DNA of 64,000 nucleotides from Clostridium sp. UBA4548 (GCF_002387895.1 NZ_DGLI01000021.1:38835-102834), one strand, 5' to 3'; counted from the stretch's first letter, positions 54,605 through 63,602 are shown. The notes: generated by a model from the letters alone, not told the origin. Program-made: numbers and translations.

Positions 54605-54846
54605 GCCAAAAATACATATGAACTTTGAAAATACAAAAGATAATGAGAGAAGTACCTATGAAAATATACTTTGAGCTTTAGGGATAATAAATTTCATGGT
54701 TCAAGGATTACGGATTAGTGCTTTAACACTTTAAGGTGTGAATCTAATGGTAAGGGTTAAGTATTGTAACATCTTTCATCATTTTATTAAAATGATGGTT
54801 ACATAAAATAATAATAATTTAGATAGAGGTTAAGGAGGAAAAAGGG
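54605..54846 (+). other. Leader between the riboswitch terminator and kal
   Basis: No gene is seen. GTAAC (54766-54770) pairs with GTTAC (54798-54802) and, after a six-base bulge, CATCATTTT (54777-54785) pairs with AAAATGATG (54789-54797). This gives a stable hairpin without a T-run that ends 44 bases before the kal ATG. Confidence 0.5.
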
Positions 54847-55227
54847 ATGAAATCATTAATTAGATTAAGAATGAGTTCTCATGATGCTCACTATGGTGGA
54901 AACTTAGTAGATGGAGCAAGAATGTTACAATTATTTGGGGATGTAGCTACAGAGTTACTAATCCTAAATGATGGAGATGAAGGTTTATTTAAAGCTTATG
55001 ACAGCGTTGAGTTTTTAGCACCAGTTTATGCTGGAGATTACATTGAAGCTGTTGGAGAAATTGTACAAGTTGGAAACACTTCAAGAAAAATGGTGTTTGA
55101 AGCTAGAAAAGTAATAGTTCCAAGACCAGATATAAATGATTCAGCTTGTGATGTTTTAGCAGAGCCTATAGTTGTATGTAGAGCAAGCGGAACATGCGTA
55201 GTTCCAAAAGATAAGAAAAGAAAGTAA
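54847..55227 (+). CDS. kal: 3-aminobutyryl-CoA ammonia-lyase
   Basis: A 126-residue hotdog-fold enzyme that removes ammonia from L-3-aminobutyryl-CoA to give crotonyl-CoA in lysine fermentation. Typical stretches are SSHDAHYGGNLVDGARMLQLFGD (core DAHYGGNLVDGA), VEFLAPVYAGDYIEA and ASGTCVVP. The ATG follows AAGGAGG. Its place as first gene before kce and kdd settles the function, because a hotdog protein alone would be ambiguous. Its product enters the butyrate pathway. Confidence 0.92.
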   Translation: MKSLIRLRMSSHDAHYGGNLVDGARMLQLFGDVATELLILNDGDEGLFKAYDSVEFLAPVYAGDYIEAVGEIVQVGNTSRKMVFEARKVIVPRPDINDSACDVLAEPIVVCRASGTCVVPKDKKRK

Positions 55228-55229
55228 AT

Positions 55230-55245
55230 TGCAGGAATTCCTGCA
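55230..55245. repeat. Perfect 16-base palindrome between kal and kce
   Basis: TGCAGGAATTCCTGCA, with no T-run after it. In RNA it could fold as a small hairpin or act as a processing or dimerisation site. Its role is unknown. Confidence 0.5.
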
Positions 55246-55286
55246 TAGGTATTGTTAAAAAATTAACAAAGCTTGGAGGTAGTTTT

Positions 55287-56117
55287 ATGGAAAAGTTAAT
55301 AATAACTGCAGCTATTTGTGGAGCAGAAGTTACTAAAGAGCACAATCCAAATGTTCCTTATACTGTTGAGGAAATTGGAAATGAAGCTGAAAAGGCTTAC
55401 AAAGCTGGCGCAAGTATCATTCATCTTCATGTAAGAAAAGATGATGGAACACCTACTCAGGATAGAGAAAGATTTAGACAGTGCATAGAAGAAATAAGAA
55501 GAAGATGTCCAGATGTTATCATTCAGCCTTCTACAGGTGGAGCAGTAGGGATGACTAACGAAGAAAGATTACAGCCAGTAGATTTAGCGCCAGAAATGGC
55601 TACATTAGATTGTGGAACTTGTAACTTTGGTGGAGATGAAATATTTGTTAATACTGAAAATGATATAAAAGCCTTTGGTGAAAAGATGATCCAAATGGGA
55701 GTTAAACCAGAAATTGAAGTTTTTGATAAAGGCATGATAGATATGGCTTTAAGACTTCATAAAAAGGGATACATAAAAGCACCAATGCACTTTAGCTTTG
55801 TTATGGGTGTAAATGGTGGTATCGCTGGAGATATGAGAGATTTCTTATTCATGAAGGAAAGCATTCCAGCAGGTAGTACTTTCAGTGTAGCAGGAATAGG
55901 AAGATATGAATTCCCATTAGCAGCAATGTCAATTGTAGCTGGTGGACATGTTAGAGTTGGATTTGAAGACAACATCTATATTGGAAAGGGAGAAATGGCA
56001 GAATCTAACGCAGTTCTTGTTGAGAAGGTAGTAAGACTTGCAAAAGAACTAGGTAGAGAAATTGCAACTCCAAAAGAAGCAAGAGAAATCTTAGGACTAA
56101 AACCATTACAGGTTTAA
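55287..56117 (+). CDS. kce: 3-keto-5-aminohexanoate cleavage enzyme
   Basis: A 276-residue zinc TIM-barrel enzyme that condenses 3-keto-5-aminohexanoate with acetyl-CoA to yield acetoacetate and 3-aminobutyryl-CoA. The zinc ligands His46 and His48 are in SIIHLHVRKDDG. PSTGGAVGMTNEERL, HFSFVMGVNGG and VRVGFEDNIY are family landmarks. The ATG follows GGAGG. It sits between kal and kdd, which consume its product and supply its substrate. Confidence 0.95.
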   Translation: MEKLIITAAICGAEVTKEHNPNVPYTVEEIGNEAEKAYKAGASIIHLHVRKDDGTPTQDRERFRQCIEEIRRRCPDVIIQPSTGGAVGMTNEERLQPVDLAPEMATLDCGTCNFGGDEIFVNTENDIKAFGEKMIQMGVKPEIEVFDKGMIDMALRLHKKGYIKAPMHFSFVMGVNGGIAGDMRDFLFMKESIPAGSTFSVAGIGRYEFPLAAMSIVAGGHVRVGFEDNIYIGKGEMAESNAVLVEKVVRLAKELGREIATPKEAREILGLKPLQV

Positions 56118-56153
56118 GATATATAATTTTGTCATTGAAAGGGGTCTTTAAAA

Positions 56154-57197
56154 ATGAAAAAGGGATGTAAATATGGAACTCATAGAGTTATAGAACCAAA
56201 ATCAGTATTACCACAACCAGCTGTGAAAATAGACAATAACATGGACATTTATGATAATGAAATTTTAATAGATGTTCAAGCTTTAAACATTGACTCAGCA
56301 AGCTTTACTCAAATTGAGGAAGAAGCTAATCATGATATTGAAAAAATAAAAGCTAAAATTCTTGAAATCGTAGCTGAAAAGGGAAAAATGCAAAACCCAG
56401 TTACAGGATCAGGTGGAATGCTTATAGGAACAATTGAAAAAATAGGAGAAGCATTAGAAGGAACAACTGATTTAGCAGTTGGAGATAAAATTGCTACATT
56501 AGTATCACTTTCATTAACTCCATTAAGAATTGATGAAATAATAGATATTAAACCAGATATCGATAGAGTTGAAATCAAAGGAAAAGCAATTCTTTTCGAA
56601 AGCGGACTATATGCAAAACTTCCAAAAGATATGGAAGAAACATTAGCATTAGCTGCATTAGATGTTGCAGGAGCACCAGCACAAGTTGCTAAACTTGTTA
56701 CTCCAGGACAAACAGTTTTAATACTAGGAGGAGCAGGAAAATCAGGAATGCTTTGCTGCTATGAAGGTGTTAAGAGAGTTGGACCAACTGGAAGAGTTAT
56801 AGCTCTTGTAAGAAATGAGGAAGAAGCTTCAAGATTAAGAAAATTAGATTTTGGAAAAAGACTAATAATAGTTATCGGGGATGCTACTAAGCCAGTAGAA
56901 GTTATGAATATTGCTATGGCTAACAACAATGGAAAAGAAGTTGATGTTTCTATCAACTGTGTAAATGTAGCAAACACTGAGATGTCAACTATATTACCAG
57001 TTAAGGATGATGGTATAGTTTATTTCTTCTCAATGGCTACAAGCTTTACAAAAGCAGCATTAGGAGCTGAAGGTGTTGGTAAAGACGTAACTATGATTAT
57101 AGGAAACGGATACACTAAAGGACATGCTGAAATAACTTTAGAAGAGTTAAGAGAAAACGAAAACTTAAGAAAAATGTTTGAAGAATTATACGTATAG
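56154..57197 (+). CDS. kdd: L-erythro-3,5-diaminohexanoate dehydrogenase
   Basis: A 347-residue NAD-dependent deaminating dehydrogenase that converts 3,5-diaminohexanoate to 3-keto-5-aminohexanoate. It shows a Rossmann motif VLILGGAGKSGMLCCYEG near residue 185 and the family N-terminus GCKYGTHRVIEPKSVLPQPA. Start ATG after AAAGGGG. kce ends 36 bases upstream. It is followed by a 189-base gap holding a strong hairpin before kamA. Confidence 0.95.
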   Translation: MKKGCKYGTHRVIEPKSVLPQPAVKIDNNMDIYDNEILIDVQALNIDSASFTQIEEEANHDIEKIKAKILEIVAEKGKMQNPVTGSGGMLIGTIEKIGEALEGTTDLAVGDKIATLVSLSLTPLRIDEIIDIKPDIDRVEIKGKAILFESGLYAKLPKDMEETLALAALDVAGAPAQVAKLVTPGQTVLILGGAGKSGMLCCYEGVKRVGPTGRVIALVRNEEEASRLRKLDFGKRLIIVIGDATKPVEVMNIAMANNNGKEVDVSINCVNVANTEMSTILPVKDDGIVYFFSMATSFTKAALGAEGVGKDVTMIIGNGYTKGHAEITLEELRENENLRKMFEELYV

Positions 57198-57276
57198 TAT
57201 AAATCGCATTTTTTATTAAGAGATATATGGTTATAGGCTTTCAGTTTTAAGGTTTGGCATATGAAATCTAAAAAAT

Positions 57277-57329
57277 AGGGAAACTAAGGAAAAATTGGGT
57301 TAATAGCTTAGTGGTCACCTTGGTTTCCT
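57277..57329 (+). other. Hairpin in the kdd-kamA gap
   Basis: AGGGAAACTAAGG (57277-57289) pairs with CCTTGGTTTCCT (57318-57329): 12 bp with one bulged G. No T-run follows, so it is not a classical terminator. It may set mRNA stability or relative expression of kamA. Confidence 0.5.
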
Positions 57330-57386
57330 GCAAAAAGTATTAAAAATAATTAAATAGATTATATTAAATATGCGGGGGGAAAAATA

Positions 57387-58634
57387 ATGATTAATCGTAG
57401 ACATGAATTATTTCCAAATGTAACTGATGAACAATGGAATGATTGGAAATGGCAAACAAGAAACAGAATAGAGACTTTAGAGGAATTAAAAAAATATATT
57501 CCACTAACTGAAGAAGAAGAAGAGGGAGCTAAAAAATGCCTTCAAACATTAAGAATGGCTATAACTCCATACTACTTATCTCTAATCGATCCAACTAACC
57601 CAGAAGATCCAGTTAGAAAACAAGCAATTCCAACAGGACTTGAAACACACAGAGCTGCTGCTGACTTAGAGGATCCATTACATGAGGATACTGATTCACC
57701 AGTACCAGGATTAACTCACAGATATCCAGATAGAGTATTATTATTAATAACTGACCAATGTTCAATGTACTGCAGACACTGTACAAGAAGAAGATTTGCT
57801 GGTCAAAAAGATGATGCTATGCCAATGGAAAGAATTGATAAAGCTATAGAGTACATCAGAAACAATCCAGTGGTAAGAGATGTTCTTTTATCAGGTGGAG
57901 ATGCATTACTTGTTAACGATGAAACTTTAGAGTATATCATCAGCAAATTAAGAGAAATTCCACATGTTGACATTATAAGACTTGGATCAAGAGTTCCAGT
58001 AGTTATGCCACAAAGAATTACTGACAACCTTGTAAATATGCTTAAGAAATATCACCCAATCTGGTTAAACACTCACTTTAACCATCCAAATGAAATCACT
58101 GAAGAGGCAAAAGCTGCTTGTGAGAGAATGGCTAACGCAGGTATTCCACTAGGAAACCAATCAGTGCTTTTAAGAGGAGTAAATGACTGTGTACATGTAA
58201 TGAAAGATTTAGTACATGGATTAGTTAAAATGAGAGTTAGACCATACTACATTTATCAATGTGACTTATCACTAGGACTAGAGCATTTCAGAACTCCAGT
58301 TTCTAAGGGTATTGAAATCATTGAAGGCTTAAGAGGACATACTTCAGGATATTGCGTACCAACTTTTGTTGTTGACGCTCCAGGCGGTGGTGGAAAAACT
58401 CCAGTAATGCCTAACTACATTATTTCTCAAAGCCATGACAAAGTTATATTAAGAAACTTTGAGGGAGTTATTACAACTTACTCTCAACCAACAGACTACA
58501 CTCCAGGATGTACTTGTGATGTTTGCACAGGTAAGAAAGAAGTTCATAAAGTTGGTGTTGCAGGACTTCTTAATGGAGAAAAGTTAGCTTTAGAGCCAAT
58601 CGGCTTAGAAAGAAATGAAAGACATTCACACTAA
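57387..58634 (+). CDS. kamA: L-lysine 2,3-aminomutase
   Basis: A 415-residue radical SAM, PLP enzyme converting L-lysine to L-beta-lysine, the first step of fermentation. The [4Fe-4S] ligands are Cys125, Cys129 and Cys132 (CSMYCRHC). The PLP lysine is in DAPGGGGKTPVMP near 337. The C-terminal zinc cysteines are in PGCTCDVC. All match the C. subterminale enzyme in spacing. The ATG follows GCGGGGGGA. The kamB gene begins 40 bases later. Confidence 0.97.
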   Translation: MINRRHELFPNVTDEQWNDWKWQTRNRIETLEELKKYIPLTEEEEEGAKKCLQTLRMAITPYYLSLIDPTNPEDPVRKQAIPTGLETHRAAADLEDPLHEDTDSPVPGLTHRYPDRVLLLITDQCSMYCRHCTRRRFAGQKDDAMPMERIDKAIEYIRNNPVVRDVLLSGGDALLVNDETLEYIISKLREIPHVDIIRLGSRVPVVMPQRITDNLVNMLKKYHPIWLNTHFNHPNEITEEAKAACERMANAGIPLGNQSVLLRGVNDCVHVMKDLVHGLVKMRVRPYYIYQCDLSLGLEHFRTPVSKGIEIIEGLRGHTSGYCVPTFVVDAPGGGGKTPVMPNYIISQSHDKVILRNFEGVITTYSQPTDYTPGCTCDVCTGKKEVHKVGVAGLLNGEKLALEPIGLERNERHSH

Positions 58635-58674
58635 TTCTTAGAAAATCCAGGATTTTCAGGAATCGAGGGATTAC

Positions 58675-59700
58675 ATGAATGAAATTTTGAAATTAATAAA
58701 AGCCTATAATAGTGTTTCTATTATAGGCATGAATAAAAATGTAGGAAAAACTACTACTTTAAACCACATATTGAAGGAAGCCAGGGGCAAGGTGTCCCTG
58801 GGTCTTACTTCTATTGGACGTGATGGAGAAGAAGTGGATAGGGTTACAGCTACAGAAAAACCCAAGATTTACATTGAAGAAGGCACTGTTTTAGCAACTG
58901 CAAAACAATGCCTATTTAATAGTGATATAACTAAAGAAATTATTAGATCTACAGGGATACATACCCCTATGGGTGAAGTAATTATTTGTAGAGCATTAAG
59001 TGATGGTTATGTGGATTTAGGTGGGCCTTCCCTAAATTCTTATTTAGCAGAAATAAGAGAGGAACTTTTATCTCTTGACTCTGAACTAGTTATAATTGAT
59101 GGAGCTTTAAGTAGAAAAACCTTTGCATCTCCCGCCATAACAGAAGCAACGATTTTATCTACTGGGGCTGCGTTATCTAGAAGTATGAGAAGAGTTATAG
59201 AAGAAACAAAACATACCATTGAATTGTTAAGCTTACCCCATGAAGAAAACAATTCTATAATAAAACTTGGAAGTCACATTTTAAGTCAAGGAAGAGTTGG
59301 TATAATTTATGAAAATAATACCTATAAAACATTACAAGTTTTAACCGCCCTAGAGGCGTCAAAAGAAATTGTAGAAGCCCTAGATGAAACTGTAAGTTAT
59401 GTTGTTATAAAAGGTGTTATTTCAGATAAACTTATAGATGATATTATGAAAACTACAAGTTTGTATAAAAACATTACTTTCCTTGTGGAAGATGGAACTA
59501 AGGTGTTTTTAACTAGCGATACACTTTACAAGTTTCAAAAACAAGGAGGAGTTATTAAGGTTATTAATCCTATCAATGTTGTTTGTGTTACAGCAAACCC
59601 AAAGTCTCCCTATGGCTATGAGTTTGACAAAGATAAATTTTTAGATGGATTAAGACAGTGCCTAGCTGTACCAGTGTTTGACGTGGTTGGAGGGCGATAA
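58675..59700 (+). CDS. kamB: KamB, P-loop protein of the lysine 5,6-aminomutase operon
   Basis: A 341-residue cytoplasmic protein with a P-loop (GMNKNVGKTTT, residues 18-28) and DGALSRKTFASP further on. It is always found with kamC, kamD and kamE in lysine-fermenting bacteria. Members have been suggested to help reactivate the B12-dependent aminomutase by swapping damaged cobalamin. I rely on memory for that and treat it as probable. Start ATG after ATCGAGGGATTAC. kamC begins one base after its stop, so the two are made together. Confidence 0.85.
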   Translation: MNEILKLIKAYNSVSIIGMNKNVGKTTTLNHILKEARGKVSLGLTSIGRDGEEVDRVTATEKPKIYIEEGTVLATAKQCLFNSDITKEIIRSTGIHTPMGEVIICRALSDGYVDLGGPSLNSYLAEIREELLSLDSELVIIDGALSRKTFASPAITEATILSTGAALSRSMRRVIEETKHTIELLSLPHEENNSIIKLGSHILSQGRVGIIYENNTYKTLQVLTALEASKEIVEALDETVSYVVIKGVISDKLIDDIMKTTSLYKNITFLVEDGTKVFLTSDTLYKFQKQGGVIKVINPINVVCVTANPKSPYGYEFDKDKFLDGLRQCLAVPVFDVVGGR

Positions 59701-59701
59701 T

Positions 59702-61183
59702 ATGAAATTTTTAGATAATGAACAAAGAGAACAAATTGGGTTTTCTTTTGTAATGGATGAATTGGAAATAACTACTTTTTACGGCATAGAGGAAAAGAAA
59801 CTTATAAAGCCCTACAAAATTAGTGAAAACCATAAGTTAGAGCAAGAGCTTAAGGATATAGAAAATCTTATAAAATCTATAGAGGAAAATGAAGACGATT
59901 TTTGTGAAATCGGAAGAGTGTTTTGTAAGATAAAAGATATCAAAGCATCTATTACTAGATGTAGGGAAAAAGATACTTTAGATGAAGTAGAACTATATGA
60001 GATAAAATACTTTTCAATTTTGAGTGAAGAACTAAGGCTTATTTTAGAGAGATTGAACTTAAATATTCCTAAAATTAAGTTCAACTCTTTAGAAGAACCT
60101 TTGAATATTTTAAATCCTCAAAAAGAAAAGATGTCTACTTTTTATATTTATGAAGAGTATAGCGAAAAACTTAGGGATATAAGAGAACTTAAAAGACAAA
60201 AAGAAAGAGAGATTTTTGGCTCTAAAGATGAAGTGGAGATATCTAAATTAAAACAGCAGCGATTAGATTTAGTTATTTTAGAAGAAGAAGAAGAGCTAAA
60301 AATTAGAAAAGAATTAACTGTAAGGCTTTCAGATTATGCAAGAGACATGGAAGAAAACATAAAATCCGTTGGGGTTCTTGATTTGTTGATTGCAAAAGCA
60401 AAGCTTGCTATAAAGTATGGTTGTGTAAAACCTAGCATTATACAACATATGGATATTAGTTTAAGAGAAGCTTTCAATCCAGAAATTAAGAGTATCTTAA
60501 ATAAGAAAAGAAAAGAGTTTACTCCTGTAACCATGGAGCTTAAGGGCGGTACTACAGTAATAACTGGTGCAAACATGGGGGGAAAGACTGTTGCTTTAAA
60601 AACTATTGTTTTAAATCTTTTCTTAGGGCAAATGGGTTTTTATGTGTTTGCTAAAGAAGCTAGTTTTCCAGTGCTTGACTTTATTCATTTTGTTTCTGAT
60701 GATATGCAGTCAATTTCTAAAGGCTTAAGTACCTTTGGGGCAGAGATAATTAAAATGAAGGAAGTAGTGGAATGTGTTAAAAGAGGCAATGGCTTTGTAG
60801 CGCTAGATGAATTTGCAAGAGGAACTAATCCTAAAGAAGGATATTATCTAGTAAAATCTCTAGCTACATACCTTACAAAGTACCAAACTGTAAGCATAAT
60901 TTCCACTCACTATGATGGGATAGTGGAAGATAACATGGACCATTATCAAGTTACAGGGCTTAAAAATGTGGACTTTGAAAGCTTAAAATATAAAATAGAC
61001 TTAAATAAAACTCATTCTGTGGAGATAATTCAAGAACATATGGAATACAAGCTAGAAAGAGTTTCTAAAGAAAATAAAGTTCCGAAGGATGCGCTTAATA
61101 TAGCAATGCTTTTAGGACTTGAAGAAGACATAGTAAATATCGCAAAAACTTATTATGATGAGGAGGATGACCATGGAAAGTAA
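59702..61183 (+). CDS. kamC: KamC, MutS-related ATPase of the lysine 5,6-aminomutase operon
   Basis: A 493-residue protein. It has a coiled-coil region (about 150-215), then a MutS-type ATPase domain with Walker A GANMGGKT (289-296) and Walker B GFVALDEFARGTNP. It lacks MutS mismatch-recognition domains. A TTG at 59678 is in frame, but GGAGGG is correctly spaced for the ATG at 59702. Its end overlaps kamD by 11 bases. Together with KamB it is the likely ATP-driven reactivator or assembly factor of KamDE, which is inference from gene position and fold. Confidence 0.85.
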   Translation: MKFLDNEQREQIGFSFVMDELEITTFYGIEEKKLIKPYKISENHKLEQELKDIENLIKSIEENEDDFCEIGRVFCKIKDIKASITRCREKDTLDEVELYEIKYFSILSEELRLILERLNLNIPKIKFNSLEEPLNILNPQKEKMSTFYIYEEYSEKLRDIRELKRQKEREIFGSKDEVEISKLKQQRLDLVILEEEEELKIRKELTVRLSDYARDMEENIKSVGVLDLLIAKAKLAIKYGCVKPSIIQHMDISLREAFNPEIKSILNKKRKEFTPVTMELKGGTTVITGANMGGKTVALKTIVLNLFLGQMGFYVFAKEASFPVLDFIHFVSDDMQSISKGLSTFGAEIIKMKEVVECVKRGNGFVALDEFARGTNPKEGYYLVKSLATYLTKYQTVSIISTHYDGIVEDNMDHYQVTGLKNVDFESLKYKIDLNKTHSVEIIQEHMEYKLERVSKENKVPKDALNIAMLLGLEEDIVNIAKTYYDEEDDHGK

Positions 61184-62729
61184 ATTAAATTTAAATTGGG
61201 AAGTGGTTGAAAAAGCAAGAGCATCTGCTAGAAATATAGCTAAAGATACTCAAACTTTTATAGATAAACATACAACTGTAGCTGTAGAAAGAACAGTATG
61301 TAGATTATTAGGAATAGATGGTGTTGATGAGTTTGGAGTACCACTACCAAACGTTGTGGTAGAAAATATTACAAAAGGTAATGGGTTAGCATTAGGAGCT
61401 TCTAAGTTCATTGGAAATGCTATGATAGAAACAGGATTAACTCCACAAGAAATAGCTGAGAAAGTAGCAAAAGGTGAAATTGATTTAACAAAATTACCAA
61501 TGCACGATGAATTTGAAATTAAAATGGCTGTTGATAAGGTAGCAAAAGCAACAGTTGAAAGAGTAAGAACTAATAGAGGTAAAAGAGAAGAATACCTTGG
61601 AAGATTTGGAGATAAAACAGGTCCATATCTTTATGTTATTGTTGCAACAGGAAACATCTATGAAGATATAATTCAAGCTAAAGCTGCAGCTAAACAAGGA
61701 GCAGATGTAATTGCTGTTATTAGAACAACAGGACAAAGCTTACTTGACTATGTTCCATATGGCGCTACTACAGAAGGTTTCGGAGGAACTTTTGCGACTC
61801 AAGAAAACTTCAGACTTATGAGAGCGGCTCTTGATGAAGTAGGAGAAGAATTAGGAAGATACATAAGACTATGTAACTACTGTTCAGGTTTATGTATGCC
61901 AGAAATTGCTGCTATGGGAGCTTTAGAGAGATTAGACGTAATGCTTAATGATGCATTATACGGAATACTATTTAGAGATATAAACATGCAAAGAACTATA
62001 GTTGACCAGTACTTCTCAAGAATAATTAACGGCTTTGCTGGAGTTATAATTAACACTGGAGAAGATAACTACTTAACAACTGCAGATGCTGTAGAAGAGG
62101 CTCATACAGTACTTGCTTCTCAATTTATAAACGAGCAATTTGCTTTAGTTGCTGGACTTCCAGAGGAGCAAATGGGGCTTGGACATGCATTTGAAATAGA
62201 TCCAAAAGTTGAAAATGGATTCCTATTTGAGCTTGCACAAGCACAAATGGCTAGAGAGATATTCCCTAAGGCACCATTAAAATACATGCCACCAACTAAG
62301 TTCATGACTGGAGATATATTCAAAGGACAAGTTCAAGATGCGTTATTTAACATGGTTACAATAATGACTTCTCAAAAATTACACTTACTTGGAATGTTGA
62401 CAGAAGCTATTCATACTCCATTTATGAGTGATAGAGCTATTTCTATAGATAATGCTCAATACATCTTTAATACTATGAAGGACCTTGGTTCTGAAATCAC
62501 TTTCAAAGAAGGTGGAATCATGCAAACAAGAGTTGATGAAGTATTAAATAAGGCTGCTGATTTAATTGGAGAAATTGAAAAAGAAGGCTTATTTAGAACT
62601 CTTGAGCAAGGTAAGTTTGCAGGTATAAAAAGACCACTTACTGGAGGAAAAGGTCTTAATGGCGTTGTAGAAATCGAAAATGGATACTTCAACCCATTCA
62701 TAGAATTAATGTTAGGAGGTAACAAATAA
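61173..62729 (+). CDS. kamD: Lysine 5,6-aminomutase, alpha subunit
   Basis: A 518-residue large subunit of the adenosylcobalamin and PLP enzyme that moves the terminal amino group of D-lysine or beta-lysine to C5. Family stretches are DVIAVIRTTGQSLLDYVPYG (core RTTGQSLLDYVP), TQENFRLMRAALDEV and NYCSGLCMPEIAAMG. A start at 61155 is in frame, but AGGAGG at 61161-61166 is correctly spaced for the ATG at 61173. That start overlaps the end of kamC. kamE begins within the stop codon (TAATG). Confidence 0.95.
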   Translation: MESKLNLNWEVVEKARASARNIAKDTQTFIDKHTTVAVERTVCRLLGIDGVDEFGVPLPNVVVENITKGNGLALGASKFIGNAMIETGLTPQEIAEKVAKGEIDLTKLPMHDEFEIKMAVDKVAKATVERVRTNRGKREEYLGRFGDKTGPYLYVIVATGNIYEDIIQAKAAAKQGADVIAVIRTTGQSLLDYVPYGATTEGFGGTFATQENFRLMRAALDEVGEELGRYIRLCNYCSGLCMPEIAAMGALERLDVMLNDALYGILFRDINMQRTIVDQYFSRIINGFAGVIINTGEDNYLTTADAVEEAHTVLASQFINEQFALVAGLPEEQMGLGHAFEIDPKVENGFLFELAQAQMAREIFPKAPLKYMPPTKFMTGDIFKGQVQDALFNMVTIMTSQKLHLLGMLTEAIHTPFMSDRAISIDNAQYIFNTMKDLGSEITFKEGGIMQTRVDEVLNKAADLIGEIEKEGLFRTLEQGKFAGIKRPLTGGKGLNGVVEIENGYFNPFIELMLGGNK

Positions 62730-63520
62730 TGAGCGGCGGATTATACTCTACTGAAGTAAGAGACTTTGATACAAACTTAGACTTAACTAAGCTTAAGCCT
62801 TACGGAGATACTATGAATGATGGTAAAGTTCAAGTGAGCTTTACACTACCTGTTAAAGATGATGAAAGAGGAATAGAAGCTGCAGCACAACTAGCTAAAG
62901 CTATGGGTTTAAAAGACCCTAACGTTGCTAATCACCAAGCTTTAGATGCAGAATTTACTTTCTATGTTGTTTATGGTTCACTACAACATACTGTAAACTA
63001 TGACGAAATTCATGTTCAAACAGTTGAAGTAGATACAATGGATATGAAACAAGTTTCTGATTATATAAAAGAACACATTGGAAGAAAGGTTACAATTATT
63101 GGAGCATCAACAGGAACAGATGCTCATACAGTTGGAATAGATGCTATCATGAATATGAAGGGCTTTGCAGGACACTATGGTCTTGAGAGATATGAAATGA
63201 TAGAAGCTTACAACCTTGGAAGCCAAGTTGAAAACGAAGAGTTCATTAAAAAAGCTATAGAGCTTAAAGCGGATGTACTTTTAGTTTCTCAAACAGTTAC
63301 TCAAAAGGATGTACACATCCAAAACTTAACTAACCTTGTAGAGCTTTTAGAAGCAGAAGGTATAAGAGATAAGGTTATATTAGTGTGTGGAGGTCCAAGA
63401 ATAACTCATGAGCTTGCTAAAGAACTTGGATACGATGCTGGATTCGGACCAGGCAAATATGCAGATGATGTAGCTTCTTTCGCAGTTACAGAAATGGTTG
63501 CAAGAGGTCTAAATAAATAG
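62729..63520 (+). CDS. kamE: Lysine 5,6-aminomutase, beta subunit
   Basis: A 263-residue small subunit holding the cobalamin-binding domain. Asp131-Ala-His133 in GTDAHTVGIDA supplies the lower cobalt ligand, and Lys144 in MNMKG is at the position that forms the PLP aldimine in the known enzyme. The numbering coincides exactly with the characterised beta subunit. The ATG overlaps the kamD stop, with AGGAGG at 62714. Last gene of the operon, followed by a terminator. Confidence 0.96.
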   Translation: MSGGLYSTEVRDFDTNLDLTKLKPYGDTMNDGKVQVSFTLPVKDDERGIEAAAQLAKAMGLKDPNVANHQALDAEFTFYVVYGSLQHTVNYDEIHVQTVEVDTMDMKQVSDYIKEHIGRKVTIIGASTGTDAHTVGIDAIMNMKGFAGHYGLERYEMIEAYNLGSQVENEEFIKKAIELKADVLLVSQTVTQKDVHIQNLTNLVELLEAEGIRDKVILVCGGPRITHELAKELGYDAGFGPGKYADDVASFAVTEMVARGLNK

Positions 63521-63573
63521 TTAAAAAAAATTACAAGTATATAACCCTTTTTAAAAAAATATATATAATCTTT

Positions 63574-63602
63574 AAAACACAGGAGTTTTCCTGTGTTTTT
63601 TC
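63574..63602 (+). terminator. Terminator of the lysine operon
   Basis: AACACAGGA (63576-63584) pairs with TCCTGTGTT (63589-63597), followed by TTTTT. Confidence 0.85.

Noticed and set aside
54301..54846. Reading the lysine aptamer as a plain repressing (OFF) riboswitch
   Set aside because: The P1 3' strand does not overlap the antiterminator strand; it overlaps a third hairpin that blocks the antiterminator. That order gives ON logic, which also fits a catabolic operon.
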